Part shown: in pieces, positions 10,925-22,100 of the stretch
Position numbering within the stretch: position 1 is the first letter of the stretch
How the letters are laid out: each line of letters opens with the position of its first letter
NCBI GenBank assembly: GCA_947247005.1
Contig: OX365952.1
Location: 7,524,501 to 7,588,500 of the forward strand
Source of the DNA: Spisula solida
Lineage: Eukaryota; Mollusca; Bivalvia; Venerida; Mactridae
Direction: 5' to 3'
Length of the DNA stretch: 64,000 nucleotides
Position numbers and translations under genes: made by a program
The notes under the pieces: generated by a model
The model's input: the letters and a program-made list of their open reading frames with translations, nothing else
The model's database searches: none
What the model was told of the DNA's origin: nothing

Positions 10925-13094
10925 AGAGAGTCTATCTGAAGTAATGGATGACATTGGAGTGAATGAAAGACTTGTGAAGAAAAGAAGACACATGAATATG
11001 CTAAACGAGAATATATATAGTGTCTTATTACATAAATCTTACTTTCACTTTGGCAGTCAAACTGAAGGTTCTACTACGTTTGGACTTAAGTCTGACATAG
11101 ACTTACTACGCACAGTCGCCGGAATGAATTTTATACAAAGTATGAGTGACATACTTGGACTTGCTAATTTTAAGATTATAGAAAATGAGAACACTTTTCC
11201 AGGTTGTTGCTATCTAGAGCTAATTGAATGCAATGCATCCTCCACTGACAAGAGTTATCTGATCACAGGTAATGACGAGATTTTTCTGATAAAAAATAGT
11301 TTCATGCCAAAATTGGAATTTGAACAATATACAACACAGCACGGTCCAGCAAGAACATGTACAGGACTGGGACTTTATGATTTCGATCTTGTACATTGCG
11401 TTTATAGTCAACAGTCACTGCACCAAGTTATATCATGGGTGAAGAAGCAAGAAAATAGAGAGAATAATTGGCCAACTAAAGAGGTATTGGTAAAATGTGA
11501 GACTGCTGGTTTTTGTGTGGTACCGGTTAGTAGTAAGGTACACTCGCCGGATTCATTAGAGAGCAAACTAGAGTGGAGAATATCCACCTGTCTACAAGAG
11601 AGATACCTTATGTTCAGTTTGAATATAACCCAGTTAAGGTGTTACATCTTGATGAAAATGATCCTGATAACTCACATTAGTCCACATGTTAAAGATGTTC
11701 TGTCAAGTTTCATGTGTAAGAATGTGCTGCTATACTGTGTAGCGAACTCATCACATGACTGGCATAAAGGCAATTTACTTCCATACTTACACTTATGTTT
11801 GTTTATGCTAAAGGAATGTGTCAAACAGAGAAACTGTCCACATTTTATAATACCCGAAAACAACTTACTGGCAGCACATATGGCAGAAGGACAGAGAGAT
11901 ACTCTACTACAGATAATTGGCAAGCTGTTAGAAGACAAGGAAAACATACTGTACACAATACAAACAGATATTCTAGGTAGAAGGTTGCTGATGAAGTTAA
12001 ATATGACACCATACAGTACAAACATTCTGTTAAAGTTCAACATGATACCATGGTGTCCACAACTTCCATCAACAACATACACTTCTCAGAGAATAGCATG
12101 TGAGCTAGTTTGGAGGACAGCCAAAGTCTTGCAGGAACAGTTACATATGAAGTTTCACGCAAAAGCGCAAGACAGTTCAGCAATGAGGCAACAATTGTTT
12201 CTAACTCTGTCAAATTTGAAAAGATACTCAAGAGAAGACACTAGTACTGCTAGTGAACTTCTTATACCACTAGTGAGTTCTACATTAGGGTCAGTGATGG
12301 CTAGTGCAGATATAGACAATCACATCTTCGTATCGGAACAAGCTTTCACTCATCTGGAAGCAGGCAAGGAATCTGATGCATTATCAGGTAGACTGAAACT
12401 TGTCTCTGTGTTATACTGTATGGGAGATATTGTGAGTGCAGAGTATGAATTAGGATTCATTCAAATGCGATGTGACAGTACATTAGTCCAATCTGTATGT
12501 TTCTGCCATCACCAGTCCACACATGAGGTGGGAAAAGAATTTATGATAGCTTTTGATAAAGACAATTCTCAAGCGATTAAGACCCATGTAGCCTTCTGTA
12601 CAAAGTTTCTACTATGTGAAATGAACTGTGTTCCGTGTGAGCTCAGATATGAAATACTGCACTATTATTTTGCTGGTGACAGAGAAAGGAAAACTGCCTG
12701 GATGAAGGACGTCATTGTAGTTGATTCTATCACATATCTTTACTTTCTACAATACAAGATATGTGCATATAAATACAGACAACACTCTCAACAGGCAATG
12801 ACAGAGCGTCTACAGAGTCTATCGAGATGGTTTGAGCACCAAGCAACTGTGGCGAACCAAGCAAGGGATCTCGGACCCGAGCTTATGTACTTGGAACCAA
12901 ACATGTTTCACATAGACACATCGCTCAATTTGATCGGACAATGTTTTGAACAAGAAGACTTCCACCCAATGGCATTACATTGCTACATCCAATCCATCAA
13001 AGCATATAAAACACAAAATGCAGCCAGATTTTTAGTGTGTTTGCAAATGTTCAAACTGTGGAAGAAGTATATAACATACAATGAACAGTCTTAA
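10899..13094 (+). CDS. Mab-21/cGAS-like receptor (cGLR) family protein
   Basis: Single-exon gene of 731 aa from the ATG at 10899 (MADFMYKISESL); an in-frame ATG at 10881 would add six residues. The longer ORF reaching 10809 opens with GTG and is not a eukaryotic start. The nucleotidyltransferase signature is visible: FGSQTEGST near residues 51-59, followed by SDIDLL, whose two Asp (about 66 and 68) are the metal-binding pair. A DFDLVHC segment near 161-167 may supply the third Asp. The block EWRISTCLQERYLMFS and then TQLRCYILMKM (about 210-240) is the hallmark of the Mab-21 helical domain. The remaining ~480 residues are an uncharacterised helical tail. Known family biology: cGLRs sense nucleic acid and make cyclic dinucleotides that activate STING, and bivalves have many copies, usually intronless. 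Catalytic activity here is inference; it could equally be a non-catalytic Mab-21-like protein. Multiple upstream mini-ORFs could reduce its translation. Confidence 0.78.
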   Translation: MADFMYKISESLSEVMDDIGVNERLVKKRRHMNMLNENIYSVLLHKSYFHFGSQTEGSTTFGLKSDIDLLRTVAGMNFIQSMSDILGLANFKIIENENTFPGCCYLELIECNASSTDKSYLITGNDEIFLIKNSFMPKLEFEQYTTQHGPARTCTGLGLYDFDLVHCVYSQQSLHQVISWVKKQENRENNWPTKEVLVKCETAGFCVVPVSSKVHSPDSLESKLEWRISTCLQERYLMFSLNITQLRCYILMKMILITHISPHVKDVLSSFMCKNVLLYCVANSSHDWHKGNLLPYLHLCLFMLKECVKQRNCPHFIIPENNLLAAHMAEGQRDTLLQIIGKLLEDKENILYTIQTDILGRRLLMKLNMTPYSTNILLKFNMIPWCPQLPSTTYTSQRIACELVWRTAKVLQEQLHMKFHAKAQDSSAMRQQLFLTLSNLKRYSREDTSTASELLIPLVSSTLGSVMASADIDNHIFVSEQAFTHLEAGKESDALSGRLKLVSVLYCMGDIVSAEYELGFIQMRCDSTLVQSVCFCHHQSTHEVGKEFMIAFDKDNSQAIKTHVAFCTKFLLCEMNCVPCELRYEILHYYFAGDRERKTAWMKDVIVVDSITYLYFLQYKICAYKYRQHSQQAMTERLQSLSRWFEHQATVANQARDLGPELMYLEPNMFHIDTSLNLIGQCFEQEDFHPMALHCYIQSIKAYKTQNAARFLVCLQMFKLWKKYITYNEQS

Positions 13095-13205
13095 CAAGTG
13101 GCATTTTATATGTAGAAAACAACACAAGCATAGTGTCATCCAATGTGTCAATGCACTATGAAGATATTAGAGGTGAAAAAACCTGTACTTAAACTTTAAC
13201 ATTTG

Positions 13206-13672
13206 CACTATTTGCACTAAGCAGAAAAAGGGGGCATAATTTCAAAAAATGCCTGATAGAGTTACTTTCTCCTGCATATGGGTTGGGGTCATGGTGGCAA
13301 ACAATTATGCAAAGTATGAAAGCAATATCTCATAGGACTTAGAGAATATAAGAGGTTAAAAAACCTGTACCTAAACTTTAACAAAAGTGTTACGCCGACG
13401 CTCGGGTGACTGCAATAGCTCCCCTTATTCTACAAATAGTGGAGCTAAAAAGGGGGCATAATTTCAACAAAATGCCTGATAGAGTTACCTACTCCTGCAT
13501 ATGGGTTGGGTCATGGTGGCAAACAAGTATGCAAAGTATGAAAGCAATATCTCAAAGGACTTAGAGAATATAAGAGGTTAAAAAACCTGTACCTAAACTT
13601 TAACAAAAGTGTTACGCCGATGCTCGGGTGACTGCAATAGCTCCCCTTATTCTACGAATAGTGGAGCTAAAA
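13206..13672. repeat. two tandem copies of a ~230-bp SINE-like repeat
   Basis: Two direct copies: both start AAAGGGGGCATAATTTCAA and end with GCTCGGGTGACTGCAATAGC and then ATAGTGGAGCTAAAA (near 13447 and 13672), at more than 90 percent identity by eye. They lie just 3' of the cGLR-like gene and may be part of its 3' UTR or downstream DNA. Confidence 0.7.
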
Positions 13673-14579
13673 AAACTGTAACTAAAAATTAACATCCATC
13701 AGAATTTAAACAGCCTGTTTTCAGATCTTACTTTAAGCAAGATTGTGTTCTTTAGTCATATTGTTCAAGGTTTTACCGGTGATCTATGACCATTTAAAGA
13801 TTCTTTTTCTTATTGTGTTAGACTGAGACAATTGTCAATTTATGGTCATTTATCCCTGACTAACTGGCCAATAACCTCGGACTTGGAGGGAACTGGTGAT
13901 TCTATGAACTAGACAGGAGTGTACTACAGATTTACGTATTTGCTGGCTCTTTACAAATGTATCCATTTTATCATGACTTGTGTATTTTTTGTATAGTACC
14001 GAGAATTTGAGACAACTCTCAACATTCTATAAGCATAATTTAACAGCTGATATATTGTCTATATTTATAATCCCCACAGTATGTTGTGTCAAGAAGACGC
14101 TTGAGGTGTAATACCAACACAAAGGACCGATCTTGCACAATTTGCTTGGAAAAATGTATATATTCTATGCAAGAACCTTGTAATATATTCATGCATAAAG
14201 GTCAGGATCACGTCAAATTCTCAGTGCTATAATGTTTTAACGCCTGATTAAACCACATCGGATTGTCTCCCTTTCTATCATTATTTCCCTTTGTTTGATG
14301 TCTTCTTCATAAACAATGACTTCAATTAGTTAACTGTGACTGTGGAGTCCATATATATAGTCTAACCGGATTAAACTTAACATAGATCAAATACTCATCA
14401 GCTTCTGCTATTCTCTATGTCTGAAGGAACAATATTGACTGGAAACCAAACTAGACTAGACTCAAAAGTAACTTGTTGGTCAAACCATAGTAAATTTGGT
14501 TCCAAATTGCTGGTTTATTTTATTAATGGGGTTAATGGCGTTTCTCCAAAATTGTTTAGATATATACAGTGGTCACTTC

Positions 14580-14720
14580 CATGGGTGAAAGTTCGAAATT
14601 CTGAAAAACCTGAAATCCTCAAAACTTGACAATTTATATAGGGAAAATAAAGAAAAACAGGCTTTTTGGCACTCTCAAAAACCTGAAGTTCAGGCATTTG
14701 TCTGAAAACTTTCACCCATG
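14580..14720. repeat. hairpin repeat with CATGGGTGAAAGTT ends
   Basis: CATGGGTGAAAGTT at 14580 faces its complement AACTTTCACCCATG at 14707-14720. The same end word appears at about 37578 and, inverted, at 39719-39732, so it belongs to a small dispersed family. Confidence 0.5.
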
Positions 14721-14734
14721 CGTGACTTCACCTT

Positions 14735-14885
14735 ATACCAGTTTTCCTGAACTGTACCCTAACCAGTACTAACTAACACTTTCACGTGAAACCAGGAACT
14801 TCTTCACATGTGGAGGAAAATTATGGAATGACGGGTATGACCTGCAGCAACCGGGACTTTGTAATACAGATCGCCGGGATACAGA
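14735..14885. repeat. SINE-like fragment, copy 1
   Basis: Shares CTAACCAGTACTAACT, CACATGTGGAGGA and a following GGGTAT block with 21785-22015. The second copy ends in what looks like the antisense of a tRNA-derived head. Confidence 0.5.
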
Positions 14886-16018
14886 TCCCGTCTACAGGTA
14901 AAGAACCACCAAATGCCTACGCGGGCCAAATGGTGATACACTCAAGTAGTCCTTAAAAAAACTTTGGCTTGCCTGTAAATGGGGATATTTCTTGACGAGA
15001 GTGAACTGGAGTGATGAAATTGAGTTTAAATGCATTGTAAATATGTATGTTATGTAGTGAAACTGGAAAATCTGGTATATCTTGGTATTCTTACATTGAT
15101 ACCAAAGTGAAAGTAGGATAGGGTAAAACCCGGATTGAATCAGTCCGGACATGTGTAAAATTAGGTAGACCATGTTTGATGGACAAAGTTTTTCTTAGAA
15201 GATACATGACCCCCCTTTTTTATTGTATTATTTTGAAGCTTAAAAAGGTACTTCTTTAAAATGATATATGTCTTCCTGCTGACCATAGACTAAAAGATGT
15301 AAAACTTTGGGGCCTACTATTGTAACTTTACATTGAACTAAAGAGCAAATTTATTTGGTGGTTTCTAACCTACAGCTCTAATTACTGATTCCAAGCTGAT
15401 TTTTTCAGAATTTTAATTTTTTATAGTATGGAAGGATCGTTGTTAATATAACAGCAACCCGACTAAGGACCTTTGGATGACAGTTTGTAAGGTTAGTGTA
15501 CATGTATTTCGCTGGCTTAGAATCAATATTTTGAGAAAACAAGAAAAAACTGTCCGAAAACTACTCATTAATTATGAAAAAATAAGCTTCAGTTTAGGCA
15601 ATATGACCACTTCCGATTTTCATGAAAATAGGCCTATAAGAAGCGCATGAGATGCAGATTTCAAATATGCATGAGTCATATAAGGTCGTAAGTAGTACTT
15701 GTGACTTTCTAATTCTAAGCCAGCGATATATTAGCTGTATTGTTAATTAGGGAACCTCATTATGGTTATTGTTGTATTGCTGAAAGTGTTACTATGGAAA
15801 ACATACATATAAGCTGTTCCCGAGGAAACACAGGCTTAAAGGAGTTAGATCTAATAATTATGTAATGAGGTTTGAAAAATGCTCTGAAATGTTCTTTGGT
15901 TTAAACTTGTTTATGATGCAAATCTTTGCAATTCTTATCAATATTAATGGATTTTGTTAGATGAAATCGGTCAAAAACCTAGGGCTTAGGTGTGTACTTA
16001 TAACCTTTGTTAAGTGTA

Positions 16019-16580
16019 CAGTAAAACCTCGGTTATACGAACAGCGATTATTCGAGCAACCGGCCTAATTCGAGCAAATTTCAAAGTCCTGAAGGATTTG
16101 CTCTATATTGTACATTAATTTATCCCTCTAATTCGAATAATGTTATTACGAGCATCCGGTCTAATTCGAGCACAGGTGTCGGTCCATTCAATAATTTTCA
16201 ACGATAATTAGTTACTTTATCTCGAGGCAATCAACCGAGCGAATTTCACACCTCCGAAAAATTGCCAGATTTAATGTTGCTGCGGTCCGTGATTTTCACA
16301 CATCGTGATTATCACATTTTATGACAATAGCCTAACCCCCCAACACTTAAACCGGGTGTTTGTCTACGATAAAGGTGCAAAGGGCAAGATTGAATAATAT
16401 AAATCAAATACGATATTCGTAGATGCAATCAAATACGCGCACCAAACACGTATGTGGTAAAACACAGTTACACTTAGTCTTAACAAAAACTCATCATATA
16501 AGTCTGATAATTCGAGCAACTGGCTTAACTCGAGCATTTGGCTTGTCCCGATGTGTCCTCGAAATAATGAGGTTTTACTG
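16019..16580. mobile_element. pogo/Tigger-like MITE, 562 bp
   Basis: The left end CAGTAAAACCTCGGTTATAC and the right end (GAGGTTTTACTG) form TIRs, and inside both ends ATTCGAGCA words recur in inverted orientation. TA dinucleotides at 16017-16018 and 16581-16582 are the target duplication expected of the Tc1/mariner-pogo superfamily, whose pogo/Tigger members often begin CAGT. There is no transposase ORF, so it is non-autonomous. Confidence 0.82.
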
Positions 16581-16838
16581 TATATACATGTACAATGACA
16601 ATATAAGAACAATCTACATACAAAACAAAACACTTCAATAAATTCATACAATATAATTGTCAATGATTTTCAATAATGGCAACCAAAAACTTCAGCTTTC
16701 ATAAATTATGTTACAGTACATGTGAATCAATTAACTCTATTTTCAAGACTGTTCCAGAAAATATAACTTATAAGATTAAAATCATTTCTTTTTAATTTTA
16801 GCCAGTAAAATGATTGCACGTTAGTTTTGAATTAAAAA

Positions 16839-17120
16839 CAAGACTGCGTTCAATAAACGCTTATGCCCCTGTGGAAGCCTTGTCCATAAATAAGTCTAAG
16901 TCCAAAATTAGGTCAAGGTAAAGGTCAAAATGGGGTCAGGTGATACAGGCATGTGGAGAGTGTTTATATACAACATCCATGCAAGTATGAAAGCTTTGTA
17001 GCCAGCCATATTAATGCTAGAAGAAACGGTCAATTTGGGTTAACCAGGACGAACGGACGGACGGACGAACGGACAGGTGAATCACTATATGCCTCCCGAT
17101 CTATCGATACGGGGGCATAA
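16839..17120 (+). repeat. dispersed repeat (CAAGACTGCGTTCAATAAAC family), copy 1
   Basis: About 280 bp, from CAAGACTGCGTTCAATAAAC to CTATCGATACGGGGGCATAA, with a GGACGGACGGACG tract near the 3' end. Near-identical copies lie at 34344-34636 and 58579-58866. The inner words TTATGCCCC and GGGGCATAA at the two ends are inverted relative to each other. Confidence 0.85.
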
Positions 17121-17632
17121 AAAAAACCTGGCAATATCCATATACCACATGAACAATACATATAGTTTACCAGAAGACCGCTAACATAGGCAAGAGCTAT
17201 GTGGCGCCTTCCACTGGAGGTAATTCATTCCTTCTGTATTAAATTTAAAGAGAGGTAACTAAATAACAAGAGGGCCCAAAGGGCCCTAGGTCGCTCACCT
17301 GTCGTACTTGTGCATGCACATCCCTATGGTGATCCTACACATTTTCTGAATAAAATTGAAGGAAATTCAGCCTCTATTGCAAGTTTTTGTATGATTTGAC
17401 CATGTGACCTAGGGTTTGACCCCAGATGACTTAATTAATATCAAACTTAACCTAGATTGTGTTGAGATGATTATTAGGACCAAATTTCATAAAGATTAAG
17501 TTGAAATTGTAACCTCTGGTGACTACACAGGGTTTTTCTATGATCTGACCTATAATTTAAACAAAATATTTCCTCCATATAACTGTACAAATACATGCTA
17601 TAAAGACAGAACAATAACTAAATACTTAAAAA

Positions 17633-18037
17633 AATAATTATGGTTCCAGTGGGGTTTGAACCCACGACCCTCAGGAAAATGTCAATTGACATTGTGACCT
17701 TGTTTTTGACGCCAGATGACCCAAAATCGAACTTGGCCTAGATTTTGTTGACAGGATCATTGTGACAAAGTTTCATAAAGATTAAGTTGAAATTGTAACC
17801 TCTGGTGACTGACTACACAAGGTTTTTCTATGATTTGACCTATATTTTAAACAAAATATTTTGGAATATTTTTCCTCCATATAACTGTACAAATACATGC
17901 TATAAAGCCAAACAATACCTAAACACTTAAAAAAATAAAAATTACAAAAAAAAAATTATGGTTCCAGTGGGGGTTGAACCCATGGCCATCAGGAAAATGT
18001 ACAAATACATGCTATAAAGACAAAACAATACCTAAAC

Positions 18038-18071
<34 letters not shown>

Positions 18072-18550
18072 ATGGTTCCAGTGGGGGTTGAACCCACGAC
18101 CATCAGGAAAATGTACAAATAAATGCTTTACAGACAAAACAATACCTAAACTCTCAAAAAAAATAAAAAAAAAATAAAAAAAATTATGGTTCCAGTGGGG
18201 GTTGAACCCACGACCATCAGGAAAATGTACAAATAAATGCTTTACAGACAAAACAATACCTAAACACTCAAAAAAAATAAAAATAAAAATTATGGGTCCA
18301 GTGGGGGTTTAACCCACGACCATCAGGAAAATGTACAAATACATGTTATAAAGACAAAACAATACCTAAACATTTAAAAAAAATAAATAAATAAAAAAAA
18401 ATTATGGTTCCAGTGGGGTTTGAACCCACGACCATCAGGAAAATGTACAAATAAATGCTTTACAGACAAAACAATACCTAAACACTCAAAAAAAAAAAAA
18501 GAAAATTATGGTTCCAGCGGGGTTTGAACCCACGACCCTCAGGAAAATGT
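17633..18550 (-). repeat. tandem array of tRNA-like B-box units (7 copies)
   Basis: Seven units contain, on the minus strand, the T-arm-like GTGGGTTCAA(A/C)CCCCACTGGAACCA. On the plus strand these lie near 17651, 17970, 18082, 18195, 18303, 18415 and 18517. The last six are about 105-117 bp apart and separated by A-rich runs and ACAAATACATGCTATAAAGA. GGGTTCAAACCC fits the RNA polymerase III B-box consensus. No unit is a complete tRNA. Confidence 0.75.
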
Positions 18551-18594
18551 CTACGCTCCCTACAGCGCTTTGATTTCCACTTAACCATTACAAT
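18509..18594 (-). pseudogene. tRNA-like sequence with A and B boxes (SINE head)
   Basis: The reverse strand has an A-box-like TGGTTAAGTGG (18577-18587) about 50 bp before GGTTCAAACCCC (18520-18530) and ends CTGGAACCA. The spacing fits a tRNA-derived pol III promoter. The anticodon arm does not fold into a standard 7-nt loop, so I read it as a tRNA-derived SINE head and not a tRNA gene. Confidence 0.5.
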
Positions 18595-19142
18595 TCACAC
18601 CCTGCTTAAAATACTATAATATTTTGATATTTGACCTTTACAAAACTGCTGTGAACCCTGATACACATTTTCATTGGTTGATGAAAGTTTACTTGTATGT
18701 ATAGAGCATAGAGAGTTACAGCAGAGAGTTAAGTGACCATGAAGACTACATGTTGAAAGGTTTAAAACAAGTTTTTTCTATAATTTGACCTAGTGAGCTA
18801 GTTTTTGACCTCAGATGACCCAATATCGAACTTGACCTAGATTTTGTTGAGATGATCATTGTGACCAAGTTTCATAAAGATTAGGCCAAAATTGTGACCT
18901 CTAGAGAGGACACAACCCAATTGTTGACGGACGGACAGACGGACGGACGGACAGACGGACGGACAGACGGACGGACGGACGACGGACGAAGTGTGATCAC
19001 AAAAGCTCACTCTGTCACTTTGTGACAGGTGAGCTAAAAAGGCACTCCGAGGCAACGGACCTCAGTAATTACCTCATAATAGAATGCAAACCTAATTCAC
19101 CATAACACAGCTGATACTATTATTAGCGCAGAAATAACACAT

Positions 19143-22100
19143 TTAATCTGGCATTTTGCCAAGTTTCATTTTCTTATAATCGCCCTCTTGTCGTTGTAGT
19201 CCGCCCATAATTTCCTTCACTTTTCGTTTTCTTTCAAAGTCTTTGTCCATTGTTTCCTTTAACTGTTGTCGTGCTAAAAATCTGGTATCCTTCTTCAGCT
19301 CCCTAACAGCCCCTTTCATCTCTTTCTTGTATTTATGCATTAGCTTTTGTTTTTCTACAAAATCTTTTGTGCCACGAATGCCCTTCTTACGACCATCAAA
19401 CCTAAATAATAAATATGGAATGAGTTTGACATAGATCATCCATTTTACCAACACTCAGTGTATTATGTACAGTAGAACGTCCATGCCTCAAACAGTTTAG
19501 GCTCGAACACACTAGAATCCTCAAACAGATTATTGGGTCCCAGCAAACTGACAATGTACACATACAAATGTACATGGTAGAACTAGATGACTTGGAAAGA
19601 TAGATAGCTCAAACTATTTTACTGGTCTGAGGGCAATTTGAGGCATCAAAGTTTCACTGAGTAGTATCATTAAGGTCAGTCAAATTCTGGCAAATCAACA
19701 AACTTAGAACGTAGAGTTTGTGCAAAATGTTGTAGACAGAAAAACTGAGTATTAAGACTACTATTATTGAATGTTTTGCATGTAAAATATACTTCTGAGG
19801 ATGTTATTCATGCAAGCTGATACGTTTGCTACTATAAAATATTTGCAAAATATTACTTATTATGATTCTACTTTTTTGTACTTAACCAAACACAAGAAAT
19901 TGGAGAAATCAAGTTATTTCGAGTTTTGTTACAAAATCTTTAAATTTACTAGTAAGAGCCCGTAGATATGCATTTTACACATTTTCCATGAAAGTTCAAA
20001 TATACTACTGAATAATGGTTACAAGTATCCAATTTTGGTACCGACCAGAGCAGTGGCCTAAAGGTAAGGCCTGCACTTGAGGATTGAGTTATGTTTTGAT
20101 CCCTGTCTGCAACAGTTCGAGGGTTGCCTGCAAGACTGCAGTACATCCTTCTTTAATAATAAGCAGTTACGACAGTTTTGCGGGCAACCCTCGAATTTTT
20201 TTACTGCTAAATTACTGTGGCTAGGAATAACCAACAATGCTTGACTTCATCCATGTGTATAAATGGGTACCTGAGAGGGTTAATAGCCAGTATGCTGTCG
20301 CTACCAGCGGTGACGAGTGTAACAGTCGCCTTGCAACTCAATGATTGGGGAGTGATGTACAACTGAAAACCGTGTGGGGTGTCAGTTAAACCTCCCATCA
20401 CTATCTAATAGAAGTCATAACTTACTTGTCTTCCACCTTAGGTTCGAACATTTTCAATGGTTTGGGTTTCTTTTTCTGCATAACTAACGGATGTCTGCTT
20501 TTGTGAAATAATTCCTGACAAGTTGAAACCATCTCAGTCACAGATGTCTGTAAAACAGAGAAGCATCAGATAATTTCAGGTTTTTTGGATGTTTAATGTA
20601 ACCACTCCTGGGTACTGTTTTATCAAAGCACTTACGAAAATCTTAAAATTAGGCTCAAATTTAAATTCTTCATAATTCTTTAACAACTGCAAATTGTGAT
20701 GGGTATGGTTTGTAGGAGTTCATTAACTGAACCATTAATAGTATTGCTGCTCCATTTACCACACATTAAAAAGAATTTAAATTTGATCGAAAGTTATGAT
20801 TTCCGTAAGTGCTTTGATTTCCGTAAGTGCTTTGATAAAACAGTACCCTGGTCTAGAACTCCTCCAGAACATGATATGATAAAACTTTGTAAAACATGTA
20901 TGACCCCCATTGCAGCCAAATAGTCATTAATTTGAAAGGTCACAGTGACCTTGACCTTTGACCTATTGACCCCAAAATCAATAGGGAGCATCTACTGTTG
21001 CTGACCAACCTTCATGTAAAGTCTGAAGATCATAGGGCAAAGCGTTCATGAGTTATTGAACTGAAACCATTTGGTCTACTTACTGACTGACTAACAAACA
21101 GACCAACATGTACAAAGCAATATACTCTCTCATCAAAGATAGGAGCATAAAAATCCTTAGTGTATGGTAGTTAGGGAAATGTTCCAAACAAAAACTGTGA
21201 AAACTTGTGACCAGACCAATTTTGAATTATCTACATATATGTACATTATTGTGTATGTATGTTAATTCCTGAATGCCAGTAAATATGGTTGGAAACAGGT
21301 TAAAACCCTGTCAGAACCATCCATGGGTACTTGTCTAGCACAATACTTGAAATTAGAGTCATACTATAACTTCAATGCGGTTAATAATATAGATCTAATC
21401 AAATCAAAGTTACATGGCAAGCATAGCGAGTAAGAAAAAATACATTCACTTCCGACAGAATTTAAAAAATATTAGTAATAACATGAAAAGAGAAGTTTTT
21501 TATGAATTTTAGGGATGCCTGAAAAAAATATTTTTTAGGGCCACTTGAAAGCCTGGAAGTGGAAGTACATACCTGTAAGCTTTCTGGATAAGTCTGTGTT
21601 GGTAATTTGTCACACATATAAGTTATAGGTGAAAACACTTCTCTGAATGTTGGTAGCTCAATGTATAACTTTCTGAACTCATGTAATACCTTCATACATT
21701 GCCTTATTGCTGTCACTCTAAAATGTAAAGGACATGAACAACCCATTAAATTAGTTTAACTCTGTTTCTCAACGATGTTTCCATTATATATGGCAGTCCA
21801 TTCACCTATCCAGTTTTCAGGGGGACTGTATCCTAACCAGTACTAACTGACCGTTCCACAAGCAGTCAGCAACTTCCGCACATGTGGAGGAGAATAAACA
21901 TTGTTGACAAACTTTCATTAAAGGGTATAACCTTCCGCACCCAGGAATCAAATCAAGATTGCTGGGTTACAAATCCAGCGCACTGGACCATAGCCGTGGC
22001 TAGCATGACCTCTGCTTAATGATGGTGTCATTTTTAATTTTTCTTTTACTAATTTAACTTCACTTTACTCAAAAACTCTTTTCAACAGAAATGCTAATCT

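Larger units (their letters stand above)
13673..16018. other. intergenic DNA, mostly without assigned features
   Basis: I see no supportable gene. The stretch includes a 141-bp hairpin at 14580-14720 and a SINE-like fragment at 14735-14885, both listed separately. The short ORFs lack motifs. Confidence 0.4.
17265..19040. mobile_element. SINE-like element with AGGTGAGCT end, internally expanded
   Basis: Starts AACAAGAGGGCCCAAAGG...GGTCGCTCACCTGT and ends ...GTGACAGGTGAGCTAAAAA, so the two ends contain inverted GCTCACCTGT / ACAGGTGAGC words. Near the 3' end come the conserved core (GTTTCATAAAGATTA, TGTGACCTCTAGAG) and a GGACGGACAGACGG tract. A shorter copy lies at 58951-59546. The unusual length is due to the tandem array at 17633-18550. 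Confidence 0.7.

Noticed and set aside
18509..18594. A functional tRNA gene
   Set aside because: A and B boxes are present but the anticodon arm and acceptor stem do not fold properly, and it lies at the end of a SINE-like array.
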